The notes beneath the pieces are model-generated. The model had not been told where the DNA came from, made no database searches, and saw only the letters and a list, made by a program, of their open reading frames with translations. Position numbers and translations under genes: made by a program. DNA of 64,000 nt from Metabacillus niabensis. Its GTDB lineage: Bacteria; Bacillota; Bacilli; Bacillales; Bacillaceae. Below are positions 25,862-33,595 of this stretch, piece by piece; positions within the stretch are counted from its first letter, which is position 1; each line of letters starts with the position of its first letter. The DNA lies in NCBI RefSeq assembly GCF_020524345.1, contig NZ_JAIVLH010000004.1:186001-250000 (forward strand), written 5' to 3'.

Positions 25862-26662
25862 ATGAAAGCATTTAAACAACTTGTTCATTTTGGGTGGGAG
25901 CAAGCCTTATCATGTTTATTTCCCGTTGTCATTTTTGCATCTTTGGCTATAACAAAGTTTATACCTCTTCCTATTCTGCCAAGATATGACTGGCTTCTTA
26001 TTATTTGCCTTTTCATGCAGTGGGTGATGGTGCGTTCTGGACTTGAAACACGTGATGAACTTAAGGTAATTACATTGTTCCATATTATTGGTCTTGCTCT
26101 TGAGCTTTTTAAAGTACATATGGGTTCGTGGTCTTATCCGGAGGATGGATTTTCCAAAGTGTTTGGGGTGCCATTGTACAGTGGCTTCATGTACGCAAGT
26201 GTAGCGAGTTATCTTTGCCAGGCGTGGAGAAGGCTGAAGGTTAAACTGATAAAGTGGCCGCCGTTTATACTCGTTGTTCCTCTTGCAGCTGCGATTTATT
26301 TGAATTTTTTCACCCATCATTTCTGGATTGATATCCGCTGGTGGTTATCGGGACTTGTCATAATCGTCTTTTTTCGAACAATGGTCATATACGAAGTAAA
26401 TGGTTCTCGGTATCGTATGCCACTAGCGCTATCTTTTGTCCTCATCGGCTTTTTTATTTGGATTGCCGAAAACATCGCAACATTTTTCGGAGCATGGGAA
26501 TACCCAAACCAAACAGAAGCATGGAGTCTAGTCCACCTAGGAAAAGTAAGCTCATGGCTACTACTTGTCATCGTTAGCTTTCTTATCGTAGCAACTCTAA
26601 AAATTGTGAAGCGGGACATAGGGACAGGTACACTGTCACAAATTGAAGAACAACAAGCCTGA
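25862..26662 (+). CDS. yoaT: DUF817 membrane protein (YoaT-like)
   Basis: 266 residues from the ATG at 25862 after TTGGAGG, with about eight hydrophobic helices. FKVHMGSWSYPEDGFSKVFGVPLYSGFMYASV and ENIATFFGAWEYP are the conserved DUF817 segments, as in B. subtilis YoaT. Membrane function unknown. In B. subtilis yoaT neighbours yoaS and yozG; here those are 35 kb away but share its promoter element. The last residues (RDIGTGTLSQIEEQQA) overlap a GGGACAGG repeat, so the natural C-terminus may have been replaced. Confidence 0.85.
   Translation: MKAFKQLVHFGWEQALSCLFPVVIFASLAITKFIPLPILPRYDWLLIICLFMQWVMVRSGLETRDELKVITLFHIIGLALELFKVHMGSWSYPEDGFSKVFGVPLYSGFMYASVASYLCQAWRRLKVKLIKWPPFILVVPLAAAIYLNFFTHHFWIDIRWWLSGLVIIVFFRTMVIYEVNGSRYRMPLALSFVLIGFFIWIAENIATFFGAWEYPNQTEAWSLVHLGKVSSWLLLVIVSFLIVATLKIVKRDIGTGTLSQIEEQQA
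26611..26640. repeat. Partial GGGACAGG palindromic repeat
   Basis: A degenerate copy (GGGACATAGGGACAGGTACA, then CTGTCACA) lies inside the 3' end of the yoaT-like coding sequence. Confidence 0.55.
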
Positions 26663-26745
26663 CTTTTAGAAGGGGTATAAAATTCCAGAAGTGTTTATAC
26701 ACATTTATAGTACAATGGTTTTAAAACTACTTAAAGTTTGTGAAT

Positions 26746-26764
26746 TTTTAACATCATGTTAAAA
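26746..26764 (+). promoter_or_regulatory. Perfect 9-1-9 palindrome upstream of the SGNH gene
   Basis: TTTTAACAT-C-ATGTTAAAA is a perfect dyad about 45 bp before the start codon. TTGTGA (26739-26744) just upstream could be its -35 box. It is a candidate operator; the binding protein is unknown. Confidence 0.45.
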
Positions 26765-26808
26765 TAAACTGTTGAATTCGTACTATAAATTGATAGGTGT
26801 TGTTAAAC

Positions 26809-27801
26809 ATGAAAAATCGGAAAGTGTGGCTGCTGATCGCTAGTATGCTAGTAGTGTGTTTTAGTGCTTACTTCTTTCTTTCTGACTCCGAAGAATCGAA
26901 ACAGGGTATTGTCGAAACAGTAAATGTGAGTAAAAACTCTAATGAAAAAATAGATGAGTCTTTAACTGAAAAAGAATCTGATCCTGAGGATGCGGAAATG
27001 GTTGAGGATGTCACAGTCGAAATGGCTGAGAGTGAACAGGAAGAAGTTGTAGACGGAGAGACTGAAGAAACAAAAACGGAAGGCTTTAGAGAGAAGGTTA
27101 AGGGAGTAGTAGAAGGTGTTATTAAATTATTTGAAAAAGATCTAAAAGTTGTCGCAATAGGTGATTCTCTCACTCAAGGTGTTGGAGATGAAACAGAAAA
27201 TGGCGGCTATGTGGGGATCTTAAATAATACGTTCAAAGAAAATAATATTAGTGTTACCATTGAAAACTATGGCAAACGAGGAAATCGTACAGATCAATTA
27301 TTAAAACGTCTTGAAAAAAAAGAAATTGAAACGTCAATTAAAAAAGCAGATATTGTATTAATAACAATAGGTGCCAATGATATTATGAAAATTGTAAGAA
27401 ATAATATTATGAATCTTCAATTAGATCTCTTTGATCAAGCAAAAATAACATATCTTGAGAGATTAACAGCTATTCTTCAAAGGATTAATGAAATAAATCC
27501 AGATACCAAAATATATTTAATCGGTTTTTATAACCCCTTTGATCGTTATTTAGCTGAAATAGAAGAATTAGAAATGATTATCAACGATTGGAATGATTCT
27601 GGGCGATTGGTAACTGAACAATTTGAAAATGTGAATTATATTCCAATCTCAGATCTATTTATAAATTCTGATGAAGAGTTATTATCTAATGACCATTTCC
27701 ACCCAAATACAAGCGGATATAAGCTGATGGCAAAGCGGATTTTAGAGAACTTGGAGGAAGTTACCGTTGAACCTGAGGTCATGGATGAGGATGGGGAATA
27801 A
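26809..27801 (+). CDS. SGNH/GDSL hydrolase family protein, membrane-anchored (YpmR-like)
   Basis: 330 residues from the ATG at 26809 (site ATAGGTG). An N-terminal membrane anchor (VWLLIASMLVVCFSAYFFL) is followed by about 75 residues rich in Glu, Ser and Thr that act as a spacer outside the cell. The SGNH esterase domain follows: block I GDSLTQGVGD, the Asn of block III in TIGANDIM, and the catalytic Asp/His in DHFHPNTSGYKLMA. YpmR-type proteins are exported lipases/esterases that probably act on the envelope. Terminated by a hairpin at 27810. Confidence 0.88.
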   Translation: MKNRKVWLLIASMLVVCFSAYFFLSDSEESKQGIVETVNVSKNSNEKIDESLTEKESDPEDAEMVEDVTVEMAESEQEEVVDGETEETKTEGFREKVKGVVEGVIKLFEKDLKVVAIGDSLTQGVGDETENGGYVGILNNTFKENNISVTIENYGKRGNRTDQLLKRLEKKEIETSIKKADIVLITIGANDIMKIVRNNIMNLQLDLFDQAKITYLERLTAILQRINEINPDTKIYLIGFYNPFDRYLAEIEELEMIINDWNDSGRLVTEQFENVNYIPISDLFINSDEELLSNDHFHPNTSGYKLMAKRILENLEEVTVEPEVMDEDGE

Positions 27802-27809
27802 AAATTAGG

Positions 27810-27832
27810 ACTTGGCGATAAGCCAAGTTTTT
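27810..27832 (+). terminator. Rho-independent terminator
   Basis: The stem ACTTGGC/GCCAAGT (27810-27816 with 27822-27828) runs into TTTTT. Confidence 0.88.
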
Positions 27833-27916
27833 CTATTTATTACGAGCTAAATAATCATAATGCTTCACTCAACTGAACATCCTAAGAAGAGCATGTAAGC
27901 TTAGGAGGAGTTTTTG

Positions 27917-29131
27917 TTGAATGTAGATGATGTATTAGTTGCCAGGGAAAAGTTGAAAGGCATTGTTCATACGACACCGCTTGACTATTCACATACATTT
28001 AGTCATCTTTCGCAAAATGAAGTGTATTTAAAGCTGGAAAATCTTCAGAAAACGGGGTCATTCAAAGTAAGAGGGTCTTATAATAAATTAACTTCTTTAA
28101 CAAAGGAGGATTTAAGTAAGGGAGTTGTTGCTGCTTCGGCTGGCAATCATGCTCAAGGTGTTGCTTACTCAAGTCAAATGTTGGGTATTCCTTGTACGAT
28201 TGTGATGCCAAAGGGAGCCCCGCTTAGTAAGGTCCTTGCAACTAAGCAATATGGAGCAGAAGTTATTTTAGAAGGATCGGTGTTTGATGAAGCTCTAGCA
28301 TATGCATTAGAGTATTGTGAACGAATAAATGGCACGTTTATTCATGCGTTTGATGATGATGAAGTGATTGTTGGACAAGGAACAGTTGGTTTAGAAATAC
28401 TTGAACAACTTCCTGAAGTCGATGCGATTATTTGTCCTGTTGGTGGAGGGGGCCTTATAGCCGGCGTTGCCATGACGGTGAAACAGATGAATCCGAACGT
28501 ATCTGTTTACGGTGTTCAAACCCTTGCTTGTCCAAGTATGAAACAATCTTTATTACAAAACAAACCTGTCATGGTAGAAGCAACTCCAACAATGGCAGAC
28601 GGAATTGCCGTAAAAAAACCAGGCAAACGAAATTTTGACATTATTAAACAATATGTGGATGATATTGTATGTGTGGATGAAATGGAAATCGCTCGATCAA
28701 TGTTAATGTTATTGGAAAGAAATAAGCTTTTAGTTGAAGGATCGGGAGCAAGCCCTGTAGCAGCTCTTTTATATGAAAAATTACATATAAAAGGAAAGAA
28801 AATAACAGCTGTTTTAAGTGGAGGAAACGTGGATGTACATTTTATTTCAAAAATAATCGAACGCGGTCTTGTAGAAGCAGGAAGGTATGCACATTTTTCA
28901 CTCACATTAAAAGATAAACCAGGAGAGCTTGAAAAGGTTCTACGCTATCTTACTGAGCTGAATGCAAATATTCAAAATGTCAATCTCCAACATATAGGCA
29001 GACATATTTATCCAGGATTTGCACAACTTGAGATTTCCCTCGAAACAAAAAACAATGACCATATCGAACAAATACATAAAGTCTTGAAAAATAAAGGATA
29101 TACTATTCGTTTAGGTTCCAGTCCCAGTTAA
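27917..29131 (+). CDS. ilvA: Threonine ammonia-lyase (threonine deaminase) with C-terminal ACT-like domain
   Basis: 404 residues from the TTG at 27917, 6 nt after AGGAGGAG; a tandem TTG at 27914 is too close. It is a fold-type II PLP enzyme: the Schiff-base Lys lies in TGSFKVRGSYNK, the phosphate-binding loop is PVGGGGLIAG and SGGNVD follows. The final ~80 residues (HFSLTLKDKPGELEKVLRYL) form an ACT-like regulatory domain. This is the medium-length, TdcB-plus-ACT form, different from B. subtilis IlvA. It converts threonine to 2-oxobutanoate. The last residues (SSPS) and stop lie within a GGGACAGG repeat. Confidence 0.92.
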   Translation: MNVDDVLVAREKLKGIVHTTPLDYSHTFSHLSQNEVYLKLENLQKTGSFKVRGSYNKLTSLTKEDLSKGVVAASAGNHAQGVAYSSQMLGIPCTIVMPKGAPLSKVLATKQYGAEVILEGSVFDEALAYALEYCERINGTFIHAFDDDEVIVGQGTVGLEILEQLPEVDAIICPVGGGGLIAGVAMTVKQMNPNVSVYGVQTLACPSMKQSLLQNKPVMVEATPTMADGIAVKKPGKRNFDIIKQYVDDIVCVDEMEIARSMLMLLERNKLLVEGSGASPVAALLYEKLHIKGKKITAVLSGGNVDVHFISKIIERGLVEAGRYAHFSLTLKDKPGELEKVLRYLTELNANIQNVNLQHIGRHIYPGFAQLEISLETKNNDHIEQIHKVLKNKGYTIRLGSSPS

Positions 29132-29160
29132 CTGGGACGAGGAACCTGTCCCCATGGTCC
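29119..29160. repeat. GGGACAGG palindromic repeat holding two overlapping stop codons
   Basis: The palindrome GTCCCAGTTAACTGGGAC (29121-29138) is followed by GAGGAACCTGTCCCCATGG. The central TTAA supplies the stop of the plus-strand ilvA and of the minus-strand Nudix gene. Confidence 0.75.
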
Positions 29161-29544
29161 GCTTAATTGTTCTACTGCAGGTATATCAGCAGGAGCCCAT
29201 ATTAGGGATTTGAGATTTTCTCTTTTTAACCATAGTAAGGCGGAATGCTCATTTGCTTCGGGTTGACCGCTTACAATTTTACCTGTTATACATATCAGGT
29301 TAATGGTAGCACTTTCGTATTCATGAGTATGGTCATGGAAAAGATCAGTAACTTCGATCGTACAGTTGAGTTCTTCTTTAATTTCTCGAACTATGGCAGC
29401 AAAAATGTCTTCGTCCTTCTCTACTTTACCTCCTGGAAACTCCCACATATTTGCCATGGACATGTTTGGAGATCTTAGTGCGCATAGAATTTCATTTCGG
29501 TCATTTTCAATGATGGCCGCTACAACCTTCACAATTTTTTTCAT
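29128..29544 (-). CDS. Nudix hydrolase, MutT/8-oxo-dGTPase-like
   Basis: 138 residues from the ATG at 29544, preceded by TTTGGAGGAGATC; an upstream in-frame start has no site. The Nudix box is complete (GGKVEKDEDIFAAIVREIKEEL), with the MutT-like start KIVKVVAAIIENDRNEILCALR and the ending WAPADIPAVEQL of CTP/8-oxo-dGTP pyrophosphohydrolases. The normal fold seems to end at VEQL; the following SGPWGQVPRPS is encoded by the palindromic repeat. It is convergent with ilvA and their stop codons overlap. Confidence 0.9.
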   Translation of the reverse strand: MKKIVKVVAAIIENDRNEILCALRSPNMSMANMWEFPGGKVEKDEDIFAAIVREIKEELNCTIEVTDLFHDHTHEYESATINLICITGKIVSGQPEANEHSALLWLKRENLKSLIWAPADIPAVEQLSGPWGQVPRPS

Positions 29545-29628
29545 GATCTCCTCCAAAAATGGTTTTACTTGATTATGATAACATGTAAGATGGATAGAAA
29601 AGAAGCTATTATAGAGAGGAAACATGTT

Positions 29629-30138
29629 ATGAATATTCGAGAGGTAAGGACAAGTGAGGTTGAAAAGGTTTCACAGTTTTTATTAAAAACGATGGGAGAT
29701 GTTTATCCATTTCAAATCGGAGAAGCGTCACTGAGAGATTTAACGGACATGGAATCTTTATATATAAACAGGAGTAAAGCAACTATTCTCGCGGCATTTT
29801 CAAAAGGAGAAGTAATAGGAACCATCGCTTTACGCCCTTATGATGGAAGGATATCATTACTTAAAGATCGCTATGACTTGGACCAAACATGTGAAATCAT
29901 TAAATGCTATGTTGATAAAAATGCCCGAAGACAAGGTGTTGGAACACTATTATATGAAGCAATTGAACGCTATAGCAATAAAGCAGGATATAAAATGATG
30001 TATCTACATACTCATAAATTTTTACCAGGCGGTCTTTCTTTTTGGAGAAAAAAAGGCTTTGTCGAAACACTTGATGAGTTTGATGAATGGCAGACCGTGC
30101 ATTTTGAAAAAGAAGTAACTATCAACAAATATGAATAG
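29629..30138 (+). CDS. GNAT family N-acetyltransferase
   Basis: 169 residues from the ATG at 29629 after GAGAGG. The acetyl-CoA binding motif is KNARRQGVGTLLYEAIERYSN (split RRQGVG-T/L), preceded by the beta4 strand EIIKCYVDK and followed by MMYLHTHKFLPGGLSFWRKKGF. It is a standard single-domain GNAT. The acceptor is unknown. It is divergent from the Nudix gene, with about 80 bp between starts, and ends in a strong terminator. Confidence 0.88.
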   Translation: MNIREVRTSEVEKVSQFLLKTMGDVYPFQIGEASLRDLTDMESLYINRSKATILAAFSKGEVIGTIALRPYDGRISLLKDRYDLDQTCEIIKCYVDKNARRQGVGTLLYEAIERYSNKAGYKMMYLHTHKFLPGGLSFWRKKGFVETLDEFDEWQTVHFEKEVTINKYE

Positions 30139-30143
30139 ATATC

Positions 30144-30177
30144 ATACTCACAATTTAGTTTTTGTGAGTATTTTTTT
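30144..30177 (+). terminator. Rho-independent terminator
   Basis: The stem ATACTCACAA/TTGTGAGTAT (30144-30153 with 30162-30171) is followed by T7. Confidence 0.9.
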
Positions 30178-30280
30178 GTGCTGATTTAACTGTAAGTAAA
30201 AAAGAATAGTTCTTAATTATATGTTTATCCCACAGAAAACAGTGGGTAATGAACTTACAAACAAGCATAAGGAGAGAAAA

Positions 30281-31420
30281 ATGATTGAAACTTATTTAGA
30301 AACAAAAGAACAAGAAATGTATGAACTTTTGGAACGTATTGTGAATACAGACAGCGGAACATATGATAAAGAAGGTGTAGATGCGGTTGGTGACATCTTA
30401 ATAGAAAAATTTGAAGAGATAGGAATGAATGTTAAAGTTCATTATGAAGATAAGCTGGGTAATCATTTGGAAATTAAAGCATCAAGAGATCTTGATCCTA
30501 AAATTCTAATCATTGCCCATATGGACACCGTTTTTCCAAAGGGAGAAGCGGAAAAACGTCCATTTAAAGTGATTGGTGACAAAGCATTTGGTCCTGGTGT
30601 TAATGATGAAAAAGCGAGTCATGTTCAAGTTTTATACGCGCTGAAGGCGTTGAAGGAAGCCGGATCTGATGCATATAAAAATGTGCATATTATTTTTAAC
30701 AGTGACGAAGAAATCGGTTCTCCTACCTCAAAACCATTAATCAAACAGGTTGCTGAAAACAAACAATATTCACTTGTTGTGGAATGCTCACGCCCAAATG
30801 GAGGACTAGTAACTGAGCGCAAAGGGGTTGGACAATTCACGCTTGACGTAAAAGGGAAAAGTGCTCATTCCGGAGTAGATCCTGAGCGGGGGAGAAGTGC
30901 CATTGAGGAAATCTCCCATAAAATTATAAAACTTCAACAGCTGAACAATTATGATGAAGGAATATCTGTAAACGTTGGGTTAGTGCAAGGGGGAACCTCG
31001 ACAAATACAATTCCTTCGGTTGCGAGAGCAGACATCGATGTACGATTTACCAATGAACAACAGGCGGCCGATATTGTGAAGAAAATAACAGAAATTTCAC
31101 AGGAGGAACATGTTTCGGGTACATTTACTAAGCTTAAAGGAGATATTAGTCGACCTCCTATGCAGAAGACAAGTGAAACTGAGCAGCTAATGAATGTTAT
31201 CCATGAAGCGGCAGATGATCTTGGCATAACGATCCGTGAGGTAAGCTCCGGTGGAGGGTCGGACGCATCTTTTACAGCAAGTGAAGGGATTCCAACAGTA
31301 GATGGAATGGGTCCAATGGGGGAGTTTTCTCATAGTGAAAAGGAAGAGTATACGGACTTAAAGACATTCACTAAATTTACTGCATTACTTGCAAAAACGA
31401 TTGAAAAATTAAGTGTATAG
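30281..31420 (+). CDS. M20 family metallopeptidase (glutamate carboxypeptidase/CPG2-like)
   Basis: 379 residues from the ATG at 30281 following AAGGAGAG. Two-zinc ligands are visible: His in IIAHMDTVFP, the bridging Asp in GPGVNDEKASH, the catalytic Glu pair in NSDEEIGS and a C-terminal His in GEFSHSEKEEY. The lid/dimerisation domain (GQFTLDVKGKSAHSGVDPERG) is inserted as usual. No signal peptide, so it cleaves small peptides or acylated amino acids in the cytosol. Monocistronic with a terminator at 31474. Confidence 0.9.
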   Translation: MIETYLETKEQEMYELLERIVNTDSGTYDKEGVDAVGDILIEKFEEIGMNVKVHYEDKLGNHLEIKASRDLDPKILIIAHMDTVFPKGEAEKRPFKVIGDKAFGPGVNDEKASHVQVLYALKALKEAGSDAYKNVHIIFNSDEEIGSPTSKPLIKQVAENKQYSLVVECSRPNGGLVTERKGVGQFTLDVKGKSAHSGVDPERGRSAIEEISHKIIKLQQLNNYDEGISVNVGLVQGGTSTNTIPSVARADIDVRFTNEQQAADIVKKITEISQEEHVSGTFTKLKGDISRPPMQKTSETEQLMNVIHEAADDLGITIREVSSGGGSDASFTASEGIPTVDGMGPMGEFSHSEKEEYTDLKTFTKFTALLAKTIEKLSV

Positions 31421-31473
31421 TTTTGTTTACAGTTAAGCAAGTCACAATATTTTTTCTTGTATACTATGTGTAC

Positions 31474-31509
31474 AAAAAGATCAGGATGGATACTATCCTG
31501 GTCTTTTTA
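31474..31509 (+). terminator. Rho-independent terminator
   Basis: The stem AAAAGATCAGGAT/ATCCTGGTCTTTT (with a G-T pair) is followed by a T-run. Confidence 0.82.
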
Positions 31510-31610
31510 TATGTAAGCACTCAGTAGGTAGGAGTAACTTCTTAGATATTAAATTAGAAAAGAACATGTATGATGTTATTAAAATTGGGCTTAATTGATT
31601 AAAAGTTTTA

Positions 31611-31670
31611 TTGACAAGTGACGGTATTATGTAATACTATATACTAGTAATAAGTAATACTAAATATCAG
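31611..31670 (+). promoter_or_regulatory. Promoter and operator of the padR operon
   Basis: A consensus -35 TTGACA (31611-31616) is followed 18 bp later by TACTAT (31635-31640). GTAATACTA occurs twice, 23 bp apart (31631-31639 and 31654-31662). The 20-mer TAAGTAATACTAAATATCAG (31651-31670) recurs with two changes before the exporter genes at 33511-33530. Confidence 0.65.
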
Positions 31671-31732
31671 TAGCACATAATACCTGTGATACTGAAAACA
31701 AAAAAATAGGAAATACAAGTGAGGGAAAATAG

Positions 31733-32077
31733 TTGGAAAATATTACAGAAATGCTGAAAGGGGTGCTTGAGGGTTGTGTGCTTGAGATCATCAGCCGTGG
31801 AGAAACTTACGGCTACGAAATCACGCAGCAGCTGCGAGAACTTGGCTTCACTGATGTGGTTGAAGGCACAGTTTATACAATTACCATGCGACTTGAGAAA
31901 AACAATCTGGTGAACATCGAGAAAAAGCCATCAACTATGGGACCGCCGAGAAAATTTTACACACTCAACGCAGCAGGTCAAGAGCATCTTGAAATTTTTT
32001 GGAAAAAATGGGAATTCGTATCAAGCAAAATTAACGAACTCAAAACAAACATAAAATCAAAAGGAGAAGTAATATGA
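31733..32077 (+). CDS. PadR family transcriptional regulator
   Basis: 114 residues from a TTG at 31733 (site GTGAGGG). The winged helix matches PadR: LEGCVLEIISRGETYGYEITQQL, then VVEGTVYTITMRLEKNNLV and a C-terminal wing-helix. The usual form is E-G-T-x-Y; here EGTVYTITMRLE is intact. PadR proteins repress exporter operons and are released by toxic small molecules. It is the first gene of the DUF1048 cluster, and its stop overlaps the next start (ATGA). Confidence 0.92.
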   Translation: MENITEMLKGVLEGCVLEIISRGETYGYEITQQLRELGFTDVVEGTVYTITMRLEKNNLVNIEKKPSTMGPPRKFYTLNAAGQEHLEIFWKKWEFVSSKINELKTNIKSKGEVI

Positions 32078-32409
32078 TGAATATTTTTGAAAAAATCTTT
32101 GGCGATTTTAGCGAAAAAAAAGCATGGCATGAAATAGAAAAACGCGCCAAATCCTTACCTGAAGACTACTACAACGCCTACAAAGCGATGCAAAAATATC
32201 TCTGGAACACTGGCGGTGTAATGGATTGGCAAGAAACAAAATTCGTCTTTAATCACATCATCGACCTTCTTGAAGAAGCCGCAGCAAATGGTAAGCGAGT
32301 TAAAGAAGTTACTGGCAATGACGTATCAGCCTTCTGTGATGATCTTGTCATTGATGCAAAATCGTGGGTTGATAAGCAGCGTCAAAAACTCAACGATTCG
32401 ATTAAATAA
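32074..32409 (+). CDS. DUF1048 domain protein (first copy)
   Basis: 111 residues, predicted all-helical and soluble. Conserved DUF1048 elements: the N-terminal helix (SFW/SEKKAWHEIEKRAKSLPEDYYNAYKAMQKYLW type), the hinge DLLEEAAANGKRV, then VTGNDVSAFCDDLVIDAKSW. The ATGATG start follows AAAAGGAGAAG and overlaps the padR stop. It is one of three tandem copies that differ considerably from each other. Members typically sit beside PadR and ABC exporters in Firmicutes. Biochemical role unknown. Confidence 0.85.
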   Translation: MMNIFEKIFGDFSEKKAWHEIEKRAKSLPEDYYNAYKAMQKYLWNTGGVMDWQETKFVFNHIIDLLEEAAANGKRVKEVTGNDVSAFCDDLVIDAKSWVDKQRQKLNDSIK

Positions 32410-32452
32410 TAGAACTTTGCTAAAACAGCTTAGTATCTTAAAGGAGACGACA

Positions 32453-32806
32453 ATGAACTTTTTAGAAAAAATAACCGGCAGTGATATGACTAAAGCAATG
32501 AAAGGTTTTGAAGCGCGAGTAAAAGTCTTGCCAGCTGAATATCAAACTGCTTGGAAAGAAATGATAAGTAATCTCTGGATGCACGGAGATTTCACCGGTC
32601 GTAATCTGATGCCGATTCTTGACAGTGCTCTTGAACTGCTTGAAGTTACATCAGGAGACTGCCAGAGAATCGAAGAAGTACTAGGAGATGATATTAAAGG
32701 ATTCTGTGCAGCTCTTGTTGGTGACGAAGGAGCAAAAACTTATAGAGATAAATGGCGTGACCAACTCAACAACAACGTAGCAAGAAAATTGGGAGGACTA
32801 AAATGA
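32453..32806 (+). CDS. DUF1048 domain protein (second copy)
   Basis: 117 residues from the ATG at 32453, directly after AAGGAGACGACA; a longer frame from 32270 overlaps the first copy and is not supported. It has the family layout (ARVKVLPAEYQTAWKEMISNLW; ALELLEVTSGDCQRI; VLGDDIKGFCAALVGD) but diverges most from the others in the middle. It overlaps the third copy by 4 bp. Confidence 0.83.
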   Translation: MNFLEKITGSDMTKAMKGFEARVKVLPAEYQTAWKEMISNLWMHGDFTGRNLMPILDSALELLEVTSGDCQRIEEVLGDDIKGFCAALVGDEGAKTYRDKWRDQLNNNVARKLGGLK

Positions 32807-33135
32807 GTATCAAAAAAATCATCGAAGGCAAAAAAGAATGGAGAGTCCATGTTTCGCGTGTCAAAGCGCTTCCACAAGATTACCAAATTGTCTATAAAGA
32901 GATCCAAAAATATCTCTTCAAAGTCGGCCCTGTTGAGCTAAACGAAGGTATCGGACTGCTCTCTGAAATTCTCAGCTTCTTTGAAGAAGGTGCAGCTGCT
33001 GGGAAAGGTGTTCTTGAAGTCACAGGAACAAACGTTGCTGCTTTCTGTGATGAGCTTATTGAAGATTCAATAACTTACGCTGAACTCTATCAAGAATCGG
33101 TCAATCAAAAAGTCGTTAAAACTATGAAAAAATAG
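32803..33135 (+). CDS. DUF1048 domain protein (third copy)
   Basis: 110 residues beginning at the ATG that overlaps the second copy's stop. Family elements: SRVKALPQDYQIVYKEIQKYLF, LSFFEEGAAAGKGVLEVTGTNVAAFCDEL. It is closer to the first copy than to the second. The tandem copies with tight spacing show co-translation and perhaps hetero-oligomer formation (inference). Confidence 0.83.
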   Translation: MSIKKIIEGKKEWRVHVSRVKALPQDYQIVYKEIQKYLFKVGPVELNEGIGLLSEILSFFEEGAAAGKGVLEVTGTNVAAFCDELIEDSITYAELYQESVNQKVVKTMKK

Positions 33136-33270
33136 AAGGAACTTTAATAATATTGTGTTTTTATTCACTTTATTAATTCCACAAAATCCTATTTTTATCA
33201 CTTCTATAAAAAACAATTTTTGAACATTACTCATTCCTTCTTCAATTAAACTGCTCAATGGACTGAATAA

Positions 33271-33417
33271 ATTGAGTTGTTCGATGCCGGTGCGGAATAA
33301 GGAAGGCAACTCTTGGAAATCACTGGGTTCGGCTTGATATCCTTTGCCAACTTACTTACGGCAAACGCTAAAACCTATGTCGACAAGTATCGTGAAGATA
33401 TGAATCAGATCGATTAG
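33271..33417 (+). pseudogene. Remnant of a fourth DUF1048 gene
   Basis: In one frame, 33271-33417 encodes IELFDAGAE, a TAA at 33298, then GRQLLEITG...ANLLTANAKTYVDKYREDMN and a TAG. This aligns with the C-terminal half of the neighbouring copies (FFEEGAAAGKGVLEVTG; DAKSWVDKQRQKLN). The N-terminal half is missing and a nonsense codon is present. It shows that the array was once four copies long. Confidence 0.7.
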
Positions 33418-33510
33418 GAAATAGGAAATTCAATAGATAATTCTGACTGAATAGCTGGTTACAAATTAGATGGCCGCCTTCACTATTCAGTTATATTTTT
33501 AACTCGGTAG

Positions 33511-33530
33511 TAAGTAATACTGATTATCAG
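33511..33530 (+). promoter_or_regulatory. PadR-type operator before the exporter genes
   Basis: TAAGTAATACTGATTATCAG matches the operator of padR (31651-31670) at 18 of 20 positions, 65 bp before the ATPase start. Confidence 0.65.
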
Positions 33531-33595
33531 TCAGGCTAAGTAGGGTAGTTTAGGCAATCTTGTGCCTTGCTGGACTTTTATAAGGAGGAAAAAAT

